Positions 18,399-28,684 of a DNA stretch of 51,375 bases are shown piece by piece. This DNA comes from Pseudomonadales bacterium. Its GTDB lineage: Bacteria > Pseudomonadota > Gammaproteobacteria > Pseudomonadales > DT-91. A model generated the notes under the pieces. That model had not been told where the DNA came from and did no database searches. It was given only the letters and a program-made list of their open reading frames with translations. Numbering within the stretch: the first letter of the stretch is position 1; each line of letters opens with the position of its first letter. The stretch spans positions 1-51,375 of the forward strand of contig JABSRQ010000032.1 of NCBI GenBank assembly GCA_013215055.1, in the 5' to 3' direction. Position numbers and translations under genes: made by a program.

Positions 18399-20117
18399 AT
18401 GTTATCAGCTTCACCTGCTATTTTTCGATTCTTGCTATTAGGCTGCCTGCTGTTTGTCGGTATATCGGCCTATGCCGGTGTCAAAATCGATATTCAAGGG
18501 GCCGATAAAAAATTAAAACAAAATATATTCATTCATATAGGTGACATTGAAACAGAAGAATTAAACGCCCCCACCCTATTGGAGCGTAAGCTCAGACATG
18601 GCGTACGTAAGGCCAGCCGCGCGCTGGGCTATTATCAAATTGCACTGCATATCGAGCTAAAAGACAATAAAATTCTATTACAGATTCGTCCCGGTGTTGC
18701 CGTCTATTTTTCAGACAGCGACATCCACATCGAAGGCCCAGGAAAATCGCTGGCTAATATTAAAAAAACACTCTCAACACCGCCTTTTATCAGCGGCGAA
18801 AAATTGGTACACCAAAAATACGAGCAATTGAAAAAAAGCCTTCTCAGAGAGTTATTACTACAAGGTTATTTAGATGCATATTATGTTAACGCTGAATTAC
18901 ACATTAATATCAAAGCTTCTACCGCTGTCGCGAAGCTGCACTTATTAACCGGTGAACGCTATTATATCGGTCAGGTCAGTTTTACCGGCAGTCGACTGGA
19001 CCAGGACTTATTACAGAAACTATCGCCATTAGAAACAGGCAAGGCGGTTAATGGTGAAGACCTGCTGTTATTACGCCGCAATTTACAGAACAGTAAATAT
19101 TTTTCCTCGGTTAATCTGCAGAATCAACGAAACCCTGATAACACTTTAGATATTCGAGTGCATTTAAGTGATGCCAATACCCACCAATTTGAAGCCGGTG
19201 TGGGATTTAGCACCGATACAGGCCCAAGAGTGCGATTCTCGTGGCATCAACCGCAGTTAAATCAATCCGGGCATAGCTCTGAAGTTGAAGTGAAAATTTC
19301 CAAACCCGAACAAGAAGTCAGTGGCCGCTATATGATTCCATTATCGGAGCCACTCACGCATTTTTTGCAATTTGATGCCGGTTGGTTACGCAAGGATTCC
19401 CAGGATACCTTAAGTGACAAATCCACCCTTGGTATGTTAATCACCCATCTAACAACATCTGATTGGCGCATGGATTACAGTGTTAATCTGGATTATGAAG
19501 AATATATACAGGGCTCTCAGGAACTCACCTATGCACTGTATTTGCTACCAGGGTTTGGCCTCTCAAAAACGATCTTACCTGCGGGTATTGACCCACTTTC
19601 AGGCAGCCGTTACTGGATAAAGGCACAAACCAGCACACAAAGATTAGGGTCAGATACAGACTTTATCCGGCTGCATGGGCAAGTTAAATACCTGTTTGAT
19701 TTAGGTAATGATAATACCCAGCTTATCAGCCGCCTGGAATTAGGTGCCATATCCAGTGAGGATATAGAGGCTATTCCTGCCTCTTTGCGTTTCTTTACCG
19801 GGGGAGACCAAAGTGTTAGGGGTTATGGTTTTGAAGCTTTGGCCCCAAAAGATGCCGATGGCAACCTTATCGGCGGGCGATTTCTAAATGTTGCCAGTGT
19901 TGAACTCAGCCAACGTTTTTTACCGCATTGGCGCGCCGCCGTATTTATTGATTCGGGTAGATCCTATAACGATGCCAGTACCGCCTTCTCTACCGGAATA
20001 GGTACCGGTATTCGCTGGTTATCGCCGATTGGGCAAATTCGTATTGATATCGCCTTTCCTCAAGACGATGTGGAATCCGACTATCAGATCCATATATCCA
20101 TGGGGCCTGCTTTGTGA
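18399..20117 (+). CDS. tamA: Translocation and assembly module outer-membrane subunit TamA
   Basis: TamA is an Omp85-family barrel that works with TamB in envelope biogenesis (outer-membrane protein assembly and phospholipid transport). The 572-residue protein has a signal peptide (1-26), three POTRA domains (about 28-265) and a 16-strand barrel. The Omp85 lid-lock motif appears as RFFTGGDQSVRGYG (464-477). Length matches the family. The stop overlaps the GTG start of tamB by four bases (GTGA), giving translational coupling. Confidence 0.95.
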   Translation: MLSASPAIFRFLLLGCLLFVGISAYAGVKIDIQGADKKLKQNIFIHIGDIETEELNAPTLLERKLRHGVRKASRALGYYQIALHIELKDNKILLQIRPGVAVYFSDSDIHIEGPGKSLANIKKTLSTPPFISGEKLVHQKYEQLKKSLLRELLLQGYLDAYYVNAELHINIKASTAVAKLHLLTGERYYIGQVSFTGSRLDQDLLQKLSPLETGKAVNGEDLLLLRRNLQNSKYFSSVNLQNQRNPDNTLDIRVHLSDANTHQFEAGVGFSTDTGPRVRFSWHQPQLNQSGHSSEVEVKISKPEQEVSGRYMIPLSEPLTHFLQFDAGWLRKDSQDTLSDKSTLGMLITHLTTSDWRMDYSVNLDYEEYIQGSQELTYALYLLPGFGLSKTILPAGIDPLSGSRYWIKAQTSTQRLGSDTDFIRLHGQVKYLFDLGNDNTQLISRLELGAISSEDIEAIPASLRFFTGGDQSVRGYGFEALAPKDADGNLIGGRFLNVASVELSQRFLPHWRAAVFIDSGRSYNDASTAFSTGIGTGIRWLSPIGQIRIDIAFPQDDVESDYQIHISMGPAL

Positions 20118-23100
20118 AAAAGTTCAGCCTGACATGTATTCGTTTTTTAATCGTTAGCTGTTTTTGCTTAATCTTACTGTTAAGTATCTGCACAAGTATT
20201 TTATTAAGCAGCAATAAAAGCACACAATGGCTAACACAATGGATTAACAAACAAAGTTTGGGGCTTAAACTTGATTACGATAAAGGTAATTTATTAGACG
20301 GCATTGTTTTACATCAACTGCAATACAGTAATGAAGATATCAATATCTCGATTACACAATTACAGGTAAATATTCATTACCCCTGTCTTCTAAAGGCTCA
20401 ATTCTGTCTAAAGCAATTAAGTGCCAATACAGCGACGATAAACCTAAACGATCACACTGATAAAAAAAATGCAGAAACGATTAACAATGAAACTCTACTG
20501 CATATTTCCCTGCCTATTCCTGTTGTTATTCAACAGCTACAACTGGGCACATTAAACTGGGGCGATACAGACCAGCAACAAGTTAAAAACATACAATTAC
20601 AAGCCGCTATGGCTAAAACACAATTACAGGTCTCCCATCTACGAGCACAATATCAAACAACAACTATACAAGCCGAGACGCAGATAAGCTTTGATCAAAA
20701 TATCCCTTTAAGTATCAATGCCAAGCTAAAAGATGATAGTGAACTAAAACTGAATACACAGCTGACAGTAGCTGGTGATTTAAAACACTTAACCCTGCAA
20801 GCACACAATCGCGGACGCTGGCCTATCGCCATACAAGCTAGCGCCAATAATCTGTTAGATAACCCTAGCCTGCACATCAACATCAAAAGCACTGATGACC
20901 TGCAATTAATAAATCCATCAGCAGAAAATGCAGCGCTTGCTGCTGCAACCCGATCAAACATTTCTTTTCAGGCTTTATACCAAGATGGACATATCAACAT
21001 TGAGGCATTAAACATTCACAATGCCGTGGCTGATGTCAGCTTAAGCGGTGATATGTTTATCGGTGATGAAAAACATCAGCAATGGCAGATAGAGGGGCAT
21101 ATTAAAGCCTTAAATCTGGCAACATTACTGCAAGATAAAAATGTGGAAAGCGATTTAAATAGCGCATTTTCATCAACAGGATCCATAAACGATTTTGATC
21201 TGAATACTCTATCCGGCGAATTTCGTCTATTTAATGGTACAGGTCTATTAGCAGGCAATAACATCAACGTTGCCGCAGATTTTTTTCACTCAAGCAATTT
21301 ATGGCTAGATGTTAGACATCTGAGTATCAATAGCGGTAAAAATCAATTAAGCATGCAAGGCCAGCTATCAAAAGATAAGCCCCTAGTGATCAATATCAAC
21401 ATTACCGATACGGCTAATTTCCTGACCAATAGCCAGGGGGCAATCAATGGTGAAATCCAGGTATTTTCTAATAACGAATCCATGCCAGAGGATTTAAACA
21501 GCTATTTATTAAGCCTTAACAGCCATGGGGAAATCAGCATAGCCCAATTCCAATATAACCATTTAAGCCTGAATAAAACCCAAATAAATTATGCGGTAAA
21601 TCAGCTAGCCAAAAAACATAGTCACGTCACTATAATGGCAAAATCCATTCAGCTGGATTCACAGAAAATCAATAATATTGATGTCTCTATCAGCGGAAAA
21701 CAAAAGTCTCATAGGATAAAAGCCAAAGCCGATTGGGTGGATATCAGCCATATTGAAGTTGATTGCAAGGCCAGCCTAAAAAACCAAAGCCATTGGCAAA
21801 GCCGCTGTGAAAAAATAGCTTTTACCGATGTATTATATAAGCTGCCATCCTTTCGTAATGCGCAGCCACTGCTGCTTGATTTAGGGTTTGGCTTGCCTGA
21901 TAACAATGATATGTTTTCTATTGCCCCTTTTTGCTTACAAGGCGAAAAAAAGCAGAAACACTATGAAATATGCAGCCTTGATACAATAAAAATTACTGAG
22001 CGGGGAATTTTTGATATTGATATACAATCGGATGAAATTCCAATTGCCAATATAGCGCAGCGTATTGACCCACATTTAAGCTTAAGTGGTTATGCAACAT
22101 TATCTGTTAAAGCCCAATGGCCCAATGACAAAAACAAACAACTGAAGATGGAGATCAGCTCAGATAATAGTCAAGGTATTTGGCATTATGCACTGCATGA
22201 CGAAGACTTCGATAAAGATAATCGCGATTTAGAAGCCTACCCATTTAGCTTTGATAACATCAAGCTACAGGTCAATTTAAATGATCAACAAGCCAGCCTT
22301 AACGCCAGTTACCATTCCAAGCAATTAGGGCAGTTGAATGCCGACATTAACATATTGGATATCACAAAAAGCAAAGACTTAAAGGGTGAAATCAATATTC
22401 AATCATTATCACTTAAACCTATCGCCCGCTTCAGTGACGATATCCAGCAAAGTGATGGCAGTATTTATGGCCGCCTACATTTATCGGGCAGTCTGGAAAA
22501 ACCTTTAATGCAGGGCCAGATTACCTTATCAGATGGTTTATTACTCACCCCTGTCGTTAATAATCGTATTGATAATATTCAATTAAATCTCATTTTCGAT
22601 TTACACAAAGCCTCCTTATCTGGCAGTGTCGATATAGACAAAAGCCCTTTAAAAACCCAGGGCCATCTAACATGGTTAGATGACAATTGGCAGGCCACTC
22701 TGGCCTTTCAGGGTACAGACATTCCTTTTAATGCCCCCCCGTTAAAACACGCATTAATAAGCCCTGATATCCAGGTTTTCCTGCAACAGGATACATTGTC
22801 ACTCAGCGGCACCGTCACAATGAACGATACATTGATTGAAATGAAAAAACTGCCGGAATCCGCCTTTGAAGAATCTGACGATGTGGTTTTCCATGACCAG
22901 GCGAATACCACTAATAATATCGTTAACCCACAAACAAGCTGGACAATGAAAACCGATTTAACCCTGATACTGCAAGACAATATAAGCTTCAGAGGTTTTG
23001 GTGCCGATGTCGATTTAAGTGGAAACTTACACTATCAACAACAAGGTTCTAATTTACCTATAGCCCAGGGAGAAATCGTTATTGATGAAGGGCATTATAC

Positions 23101-23656
23101 TTTCTGGGGCCAACGTTTAGACATCACCGAAGGCAGCTTTATCTTTACAGGTCCCTTGGAAAACCCGGATATTAAAATCGAGGCGGTGCGCGAGATTGAA
23201 ACTGAAAATATAACGGTAGGTATACATGGCTATGGCCCGTTAGAGGAGCCCACCTTCGATGTATTTTCCTCCAAAGCTATGGATAATCAAACGGCCATGC
23301 ATTATTTAATCACCGGCAGAGCGCCCGATACAAAGGCGAGTGATGGTTCCGATTTATTAAGCACCGCATTATTAGCCCGAGGGGTTTCTGGCGTTCAGAG
23401 CCGTACCGGCGACTTTGCCGATAAAATCGGCATACGTGATTTTCAGATGAGCACGGCAAGCGGGGATACAGGCACCGAGGTACAATTAAGTGGTTATATC
23501 CATGATAAAATATTTATCCGTTATGGCATGGGCCTGTTTGATAGAAATAACACCTTCACTATGCGATATCAGTTAATGCCACAATTATTTGTTGAAACTG
23601 CCAGTGGTCTGGATAGCACCATCGATTTAATCTACTCCTTTGAGATCAAGCAATAA
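20114..23656 (+). CDS. tamB: Translocation and assembly module inner-membrane subunit TamB
   Basis: The 1180-residue protein has an N-terminal membrane anchor (about 8-30), a very long periplasmic beta-rich body typical of AsmA-like bridge proteins, and the C-terminal TamB/DUF490 domain (about 850-1180; ITEGSFIFTGPLENPDIKIEA, ending YSFEIKQ). It spans the periplasm and contacts TamA. The start is GTG, overlapping the tamA stop. The stop TAA shares its last base with the ATG of the helicase gene (TAATG), so tamB and the helicase gene are translationally linked, an unusual neighbour. Confidence 0.95.
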   Translation: MKKFSLTCIRFLIVSCFCLILLLSICTSILLSSNKSTQWLTQWINKQSLGLKLDYDKGNLLDGIVLHQLQYSNEDINISITQLQVNIHYPCLLKAQFCLKQLSANTATINLNDHTDKKNAETINNETLLHISLPIPVVIQQLQLGTLNWGDTDQQQVKNIQLQAAMAKTQLQVSHLRAQYQTTTIQAETQISFDQNIPLSINAKLKDDSELKLNTQLTVAGDLKHLTLQAHNRGRWPIAIQASANNLLDNPSLHINIKSTDDLQLINPSAENAALAAATRSNISFQALYQDGHINIEALNIHNAVADVSLSGDMFIGDEKHQQWQIEGHIKALNLATLLQDKNVESDLNSAFSSTGSINDFDLNTLSGEFRLFNGTGLLAGNNINVAADFFHSSNLWLDVRHLSINSGKNQLSMQGQLSKDKPLVININITDTANFLTNSQGAINGEIQVFSNNESMPEDLNSYLLSLNSHGEISIAQFQYNHLSLNKTQINYAVNQLAKKHSHVTIMAKSIQLDSQKINNIDVSISGKQKSHRIKAKADWVDISHIEVDCKASLKNQSHWQSRCEKIAFTDVLYKLPSFRNAQPLLLDLGFGLPDNNDMFSIAPFCLQGEKKQKHYEICSLDTIKITERGIFDIDIQSDEIPIANIAQRIDPHLSLSGYATLSVKAQWPNDKNKQLKMEISSDNSQGIWHYALHDEDFDKDNRDLEAYPFSFDNIKLQVNLNDQQASLNASYHSKQLGQLNADINILDITKSKDLKGEINIQSLSLKPIARFSDDIQQSDGSIYGRLHLSGSLEKPLMQGQITLSDGLLLTPVVNNRIDNIQLNLIFDLHKASLSGSVDIDKSPLKTQGHLTWLDDNWQATLAFQGTDIPFNAPPLKHALISPDIQVFLQQDTLSLSGTVTMNDTLIEMKKLPESAFEESDDVVFHDQANTTNNIVNPQTSWTMKTDLTLILQDNISFRGFGADVDLSGNLHYQQQGSNLPIAQGEIVIDEGHYTFWGQRLDITEGSFIFTGPLENPDIKIEAVREIETENITVGIHGYGPLEEPTFDVFSSKAMDNQTAMHYLITGRAPDTKASDGSDLLSTALLARGVSGVQSRTGDFADKIGIRDFQMSTASGDTGTEVQLSGYIHDKIFIRYGMGLFDRNNTFTMRYQLMPQLFVETASGLDSTIDLIYSFEIKQ

Positions 23657-25050
23657 TGAAACTAAGCTTTGATGCGGGCTCGTTATTATTAACCGGGCAC
23701 AGCCCACAACTACACGCCAGCCCCATTGAGCCCCTGCAGTTTGATACACGAGTAGATGCCTGGCGCGCACCGGCTTATGCTTATGCAGCTTTAAGCCTGC
23801 AGCTAAATGTATTAGATGACTTTGAAGATGAAGTGTTTGAAAACACTGAATTACAAGTGCCCGAAAGCTTAGACATTACGCTTAGAGATTATCAGCAACA
23901 AGCCGTTGATAGCTGGCAAGCCAATAAAGGCCAAGGCCTGGTGATTTTGCCTACCGGCGTGGGTAAATCCATTGTGGGTGTTGAAGCGATATACCGCTGT
24001 AAAAAATCGGCGTTGATTGTACTACCTACCATCGACTTAATGGTGCAATGGGCGACACAGCTGGAAAAACATTTTCAGCAGCCTATTGGCGTCTACGGCG
24101 GTGGCAGCAAAGAGTTAAAACCCATCACCGTCATCACCTATGATTCAGCGGTGATTATGATGGAATATATCGGTGCAAAATTTGAACTGATTATCTTTGA
24201 TGAGTGCCACCATTTACCCGGTGCGGTTAATAGACAAGCCGCCGAGCTCAGCCCCGCGCCTTATCGGCTGGGATTAACAGCAACACCTGAACGCAACGAC
24301 AACGGTGAGCAACTGCTGTATCAACTGATTGGCCCTGAGGTGTATCGCCGGGATATTAAAGACTTCGGTAGCGGCGTATTAGCCGATTATGATACCCAGG
24401 TTATTGATGTGCCTATGAACACGGAAGAACGCATCGCCTATCAACAAAATCGACAGCAATATCTGGATTTTGTGCGCAGCAATCGCATTAACTTCTCCTC
24501 CCCTTATGGCTGGTCTAATTTTTTACGCTGCTGTGCAACGGCCAAAGATGGTCGCCAGGTATTACAAGCGTATAGAAAACAAAAAGATATCGCTGCCTCA
24601 AGTTCCGCCAAGTTTGATAAAATCTGGCAATTGATTCAGCAACACAGCGGCGAACGCATTATTATTTTCACCGCATTAAACAAGCTGGCTTATGCCATAG
24701 GGGAGCGTTTTTTATTGCCGGTGATTACACATAATACCAAAGCTGCGGAACGAAAAGCCTATTTGGATAATTTTCGCCAAGGTCAATATACCGTGTTAGT
24801 CACCAGCAAGGTACTTAATGAAGGTATCGATGTGCCTGAGGCCAGTGTCGGTATTATCGTATCGGGCTCGGGTTCGGTCAGAGAACATGTGCAGCGTTTA
24901 GGCAGAATATTAAGACCCTGTGCCAATAAAAAAGCGGTGTTATATGAATTAATTTCAGCCGGTTCATCTGAAATGAATATTTCAGAACGCAGACGCCAGC
25001 ATCAGGCTTATGATCCCTCTATAAGCGCGGTTCAGAAGGCCAACAAATAA
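23656..25050 (+). CDS. XPB-like superfamily 2 DNA helicase
   Basis: The 464-residue protein has an N-terminal damage-recognition-like region (about 1-70), then helicase motifs: Q/I region LRDYQQQAVDSW, Walker A PTGVGKS (K104), DECHH (182-186), TATPER (208-213), and in the second RecA domain NEGIDVPEA and QRLGRILRP. The compact form with DECH and a partner nuclease gene matches bacterial/archaeal XPB proteins that unwind DNA in nucleotide excision repair. Translation is coupled to tamB upstream (TAATG) and to the Bax1-like gene downstream (TAATG). DNA repair or phage restriction roles are both plausible. Confidence 0.9.
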   Translation: MKLSFDAGSLLLTGHSPQLHASPIEPLQFDTRVDAWRAPAYAYAALSLQLNVLDDFEDEVFENTELQVPESLDITLRDYQQQAVDSWQANKGQGLVILPTGVGKSIVGVEAIYRCKKSALIVLPTIDLMVQWATQLEKHFQQPIGVYGGGSKELKPITVITYDSAVIMMEYIGAKFELIIFDECHHLPGAVNRQAAELSPAPYRLGLTATPERNDNGEQLLYQLIGPEVYRRDIKDFGSGVLADYDTQVIDVPMNTEERIAYQQNRQQYLDFVRSNRINFSSPYGWSNFLRCCATAKDGRQVLQAYRKQKDIAASSSAKFDKIWQLIQQHSGERIIIFTALNKLAYAIGERFLLPVITHNTKAAERKAYLDNFRQGQYTVLVTSKVLNEGIDVPEASVGIIVSGSGSVREHVQRLGRILRPCANKKAVLYELISAGSSEMNISERRRQHQAYDPSISAVQKANK

Positions 25051-26243
25051 TGCTGACCAAAGATTTATTAAGTTATAAGCTAAAATCCACCCGCATTATA
25101 CCCACGTTTTTCGATATTGATGAACCCGCCTTGCTGCTGTTTTCTGAGCAATTATTGGCCATATTTAATGAAGGCATTGGTAAAACGCGTGAAGAAATCG
25201 ACGCTGAAGCAGAACTCTATTTACAAGGCCAGCCACAGCTAAAATTTGCCAAGGGCCTGTACAAAATTTTATTGGACCATGCCCAGTTTTCTCTGGCTGA
25301 AGAAAACGCTACCCAACGCCGTGAAGCTATTTTAAGTGCCGCAGCCATACAGCTAAAAGAGACACAAACACAGTCTGTAGAAGATTATCGCAGCATTGTT
25401 GCGACACAAAGCCAGCAATCTATCGACACGCCACTTTACCCCGATTTACCGGCCTTTGAGAAACTCAGCAAGATCAAAACTTTTTATGCCCGCCAATTAT
25501 TGCAACGTTATAATATGGCCCAGGTGCAGGCCTTATTACTCTCGGCACAATCTCTGACATTAACCACGCACGAGATGTCGGCCGCCAATTTACGCCGTAT
25601 CTTTAAGTGCCTGAAATTTTTCAGACTCCTGGCCGAAATTAAACAAAACAAAGATAAAACCACGGTGGTCATCGATGGCCCACTATCGCTATTAGAAGGC
25701 TCCAGGAAATACGGTTTACAAATCGCGTCTTTTTTTCCGGTGATTTGTTTATTACAGCAGTGGCAGATCAGCGCCAAGGTCAAACCCAAACGAGCGGTAA
25801 AAATATTAAAGCTGGATGAAAACTCAGGCCTTGTTAGCCACTACCAACATATGTCGGCTTTTGTGCCCGAGGAAGTGAAGCTGTTTGCCAAACATTTTGA
25901 AGACACGGTAGAGGATTGGTGTTTTATCAGCGAAACCCCGTTTATCAAACGCCCTAAGGGGCGATTGATATTTCCCGATTTCAGCCTGGAACATAAAAGT
26001 GGCGTGATTGTCTACCTGGAGATATTCCACCGCTGGCATAGAGGTCCGTTAACCCAGCGTCTGGCTGAATTAGAGCAGATGAAAGAACCGTTGATACTCG
26101 CCATCGATAGATTCCTGATTAAAGGCGATTGGCAGGAACAGCTGGACACGGTTGATGACAGCCGCCACTTTCTGTTTTCCGACTACCCGGCGGTTTCACG
26201 TCTGCAGAAAACCTTGGCCGCCTATTTGGATAAAGTTCCGTAA
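25050..26243 (+). CDS. Bax1-like DUF790 nuclease
   Basis: The 397-residue protein resembles DUF790/Bax1 (binds archaeal XPB), a nuclease partner of XPB-type helicases. The opening LLSYKLKSTRIIPTFFDIDE and the C-terminal PD-(D/E)xK-like core (FPDFSLEHKSGVIVYLEIFHRW, about residues 309-330) fit: D311 and E326 are plausible metal ligands. In known pairs Bax1 binds XPB, stimulates it and cuts DNA at bubble or fork junctions. The start codon shares one base with the helicase stop, so the two are translationally coupled and probably form a complex. Confidence 0.87.
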   Translation: MLTKDLLSYKLKSTRIIPTFFDIDEPALLLFSEQLLAIFNEGIGKTREEIDAEAELYLQGQPQLKFAKGLYKILLDHAQFSLAEENATQRREAILSAAAIQLKETQTQSVEDYRSIVATQSQQSIDTPLYPDLPAFEKLSKIKTFYARQLLQRYNMAQVQALLLSAQSLTLTTHEMSAANLRRIFKCLKFFRLLAEIKQNKDKTTVVIDGPLSLLEGSRKYGLQIASFFPVICLLQQWQISAKVKPKRAVKILKLDENSGLVSHYQHMSAFVPEEVKLFAKHFEDTVEDWCFISETPFIKRPKGRLIFPDFSLEHKSGVIVYLEIFHRWHRGPLTQRLAELEQMKEPLILAIDRFLIKGDWQEQLDTVDDSRHFLFSDYPAVSRLQKTLAAYLDKVP

Positions 26244-26382
26244 AATAGACTTAAACCCTTAATAAAATTCATTTTTGTTGGCCCGTTCTCTACGCCTATT
26301 TTTAAACTGAAAAAAGAAGACGATTGCTGAACTAAATGCACACCCTGCCCTCTGATTTAATAACAGATACAGGAGAGCTAGC

Positions 26383-26667
26383 ATGCAAAACACCCATACC
26401 CTTAATATGAATACCGCGCATGATACAGACTATGAAGCTGATTACGATGCCATGTTAAGACATATGCAAGAAGAGACACGCCAACGAAAAAAACACGAAG
26501 CCAATCGTATTACGGTGTTAGAGACTCGAGATTTATACGACTTATCGAATTTTGAAGTTGAACAACAAGCGCGCCATTTAAACGGATTTGAAGACTTATT
26601 TGATACCGAATATTTGTTTTCTTATACCAGCGCCAATGTGAATGAGTTAAGCCAATTTCATACTTAA
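26383..26667 (+). CDS. Small acidic protein of unknown function
   Basis: This 94-residue hydrophilic protein has a strong Shine-Dalgarno (AGGAGAG) eight bases before the ATG. It is rich in Asp/Glu, His and Arg, likely helical (about 20-48), with no signal, membrane segment or Cys motif. I recognise no family. It is convergent with the phosphate-binding-like gene and ends before a shared hairpin terminator. Confidence 0.65.
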   Translation: MQNTHTLNMNTAHDTDYEADYDAMLRHMQEETRQRKKHEANRITVLETRDLYDLSNFEVEQQARHLNGFEDLFDTEYLFSYTSANVNELSQFHT

Positions 26668-26690
26668 ACGTTCAAACACAGAAACAAGAA

Positions 26691-26728
26691 AACTCACACC
26701 CCATTCATGTTTTAACAAGGTGTGAGTT
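26691..26728. terminator. Bidirectional hairpin terminator
   Basis: A perfect 10-bp stem, AACTCACACC (26691-26700) with GGTGTGAGTT (26719-26728), and an 18-base loop sits between two convergent genes. It can serve transcripts from either side. U-tracts are weak. Confidence 0.6.
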
Positions 26729-26740
26729 AATCGCTGCAAC

Positions 26741-27172
26741 TTAAAGTTCAAGCAGCACTTTTACCGAACTATCGACATCCGCCGAATTAATGTAACCAAT
26801 TAAATTAGGGTTATTAGCAATCAAGGTTTTTACCGTAGCCCCACTACCCGATTCCTGCGGCGGTGTACCTTTACCGGTAAAAATTAAACGTGACCAATAG
26901 GTATTTAGTTGACTCGATGATTTTTGCAGAATCGTCTCTCTAAAAGCATCCCTATCGGCCGAACCTTTTTTCTGATCAACCGGCAGGGCTTTTTCTCCAT
27001 CGGGAAAACTTTTTGCTTTGCCCATATAGATATTATAAACCTGCTTTTCATCGAGCTCAGCATTACTATTACTGGCACTGACAATGACCACCACGCCCGC
27101 ATTAGCTAACGGCATAAGAATGGATAAAACCACAAGACTTAAGAGATACTTCATATTATTAACTTTCATCAT
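26741..27172 (-). CDS. Periplasmic phosphate-binding-like protein (short PBP-like domain)
   Basis: This short protein of about 143 residues has a signal peptide and a PBP-like fold related to PstS: a YNIYMGKAKSFPDG segment, RDAFRETILQKSSSQLNTYWSRLIFTGKG, and the closing IGYINSADVDSSVKVLLEL. Such proteins resemble half of a phosphate-binding protein and often sit beside porins. AAGGGGG lies just upstream; I start at the ATG at 27172 rather than the TTG at 27175. It follows the porin gene by a few bases, so the two form an operon. No PstCAB permease is in the window. Confidence 0.85.
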   Translation of the reverse strand: MMKVNNMKYLLSLVVLSILMPLANAGVVVIVSASNSNAELDEKQVYNIYMGKAKSFPDGEKALPVDQKKGSADRDAFRETILQKSSSQLNTYWSRLIFTGKGTPPQESGSGATVKTLIANNPNLIGYINSADVDSSVKVLLEL

Positions 27173-27181
27173 CAATCCCCC

Positions 27182-28297
27182 TTAAAAGATCATATCCATA
27201 CCGATGGTGAATAACGTGTTGTCAACACTGCCTGCAACACCTTCAGTCTCCGATGAACGATTCTGCGCTTCAAATTTAAACGCCGTAGACTCTACAACAT
27301 CCCAGCGTGCACCTACCGTAAACCCTGTAACTTCCTGTTCCCCGCCTTGGACCGCGACATTTTCAACACTTTCGTTGTTAAACGTATAAGTTCCATGCAG
27401 AGTGAAATCACCGAGTCGTCTGGCATAGGACACCAGATAAGCAGCATCATCTACCAAGAGTAAATTATCATGTTGTAAATCGGTATATTCTACAATCGCA
27501 AAATTATCCCCATCATCATAAACGACGGCAACTTCACCAAATGTTGAGGTATCTTCATCAAAAGGTACAAAAGGAGTACTGGTGCTTAAATCCGCCTGAT
27601 GATAACTTGCTCTAAACGCCAAACTTTCCCAGCTTAAATTTAATACTATTCCGGTGAAACCGGTTAAATCAAAATCGGTACGTTTGTTATCTGCGGTCAC
27701 AATCGTAACGGGGGTAGGAGCAGAAGGCGGCGTATTTGCTATATCATTACCACTTATAATCACCGGTTCACCCACATTTAAATCCCCTTCCCAGCGCCCA
27801 TAATAAACTTGCACACTGCCCGACACATCACCGGCATCAAACGAGCGGGTATAATCCACGGCATCTATCGATGAAAAGCCGATACGATATACGTCCGATG
27901 GTGGGGATACCCAGTTGTAGGCATAACCGACTTCGAGGAAATCAGAATAATAAAAGAACGGAACTCTTAATCGGCCTACTCGAATGGAGTCGTTATCAGT
28001 AGGCGAAATGGTTGCATAAGCCCACGTTGCATCGACATCGTAATCATCGCTTCCTCGCGCGACCAATTGACCGGTCACACTGACCAAATCATTAATCTGC
28101 CTACTGAGCTGAATACCCAAAACATTTCTATCTTTAAAATTAAGTTCATCATCTACAGCAGGGTTATCACTGTCATTCATCGTGACCCCTACCGATAAAA
28201 AGCCCTGTATACGTAAATCATCTGCTGAGGCTACCGAGGATAACAAGGCGACAGAAGATACAACGGAAAATAAAATTTGTTTAGCATTAAAATGCAT
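27182..28297 (-). CDS. Outer membrane porin, first gene of the porin/phosphate-binding operon
   Basis: The 371-residue precursor has a signal peptide (1-25, ending VASA), then about 16 amphipathic beta-strands ending in a C-terminal phenylalanine (IGMDMIF). Segments such as GRLRVPFFYYSDFLEVGYAYNWVSPP fit general porins. GGAGAAG precedes the ATG. Substrate is unknown; the adjacent PstS-like gene suggests phosphate or another anion. Transcription runs away from the divergent chemoreceptor operon. Confidence 0.85.
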   Translation of the reverse strand: MHFNAKQILFSVVSSVALLSSVASADDLRIQGFLSVGVTMNDSDNPAVDDELNFKDRNVLGIQLSRQINDLVSVTGQLVARGSDDYDVDATWAYATISPTDNDSIRVGRLRVPFFYYSDFLEVGYAYNWVSPPSDVYRIGFSSIDAVDYTRSFDAGDVSGSVQVYYGRWEGDLNVGEPVIISGNDIANTPPSAPTPVTIVTADNKRTDFDLTGFTGIVLNLSWESLAFRASYHQADLSTSTPFVPFDEDTSTFGEVAVVYDDGDNFAIVEYTDLQHDNLLLVDDAAYLVSYARRLGDFTLHGTYTFNNESVENVAVQGGEQEVTGFTVGARWDVVESTAFKFEAQNRSSETEGVAGSVDNTLFTIGMDMIF

Positions 28298-28684
28298 AGT
28301 GCTTCTCCATTTTTAATAACATTTATCCAAACATAGTTGAGCCCCACGGTTTTACAAATTTTTGTACATAAAACAAACACCGCAATGATATTTTCTTATT
28401 TCACGACTTAACAGCTAGAAAGAGAACACAAAATCATTTAAAAAATGTACCTCTAATAACTAAATAGAATAGAGCGATATTCTCTTTTTTATTCCACTAC
28501 TACGCCTTGGAAATTTTCATTTTTGCACTAACCTAGAATGAGTAGCGGTTTAACTTTCTATCAATTTACACACTGCATTTTTGATAAAAAATGCATGAAA
28601 TACAACGATAGATGATTCAATGGAATGAATATTTTTCATGAAAAAATCCTCCCTTAATAGCAGTCGGACTAGAAGGTTTATTCT
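28298..28684. promoter_or_regulatory. Divergent intergenic region between the porin and chemoreceptor operons
   Basis: About 390 AT-rich bases without a credible ORF hold the promoters of both divergent operons. A 9-bp inverted repeat with a four-base loop (TGCATTTTT / AAAAATGCA, 28574-28595) is the most prominent structure and could be an operator or a short hairpin. No PHO-box copy is obvious to me. Confidence 0.4.
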
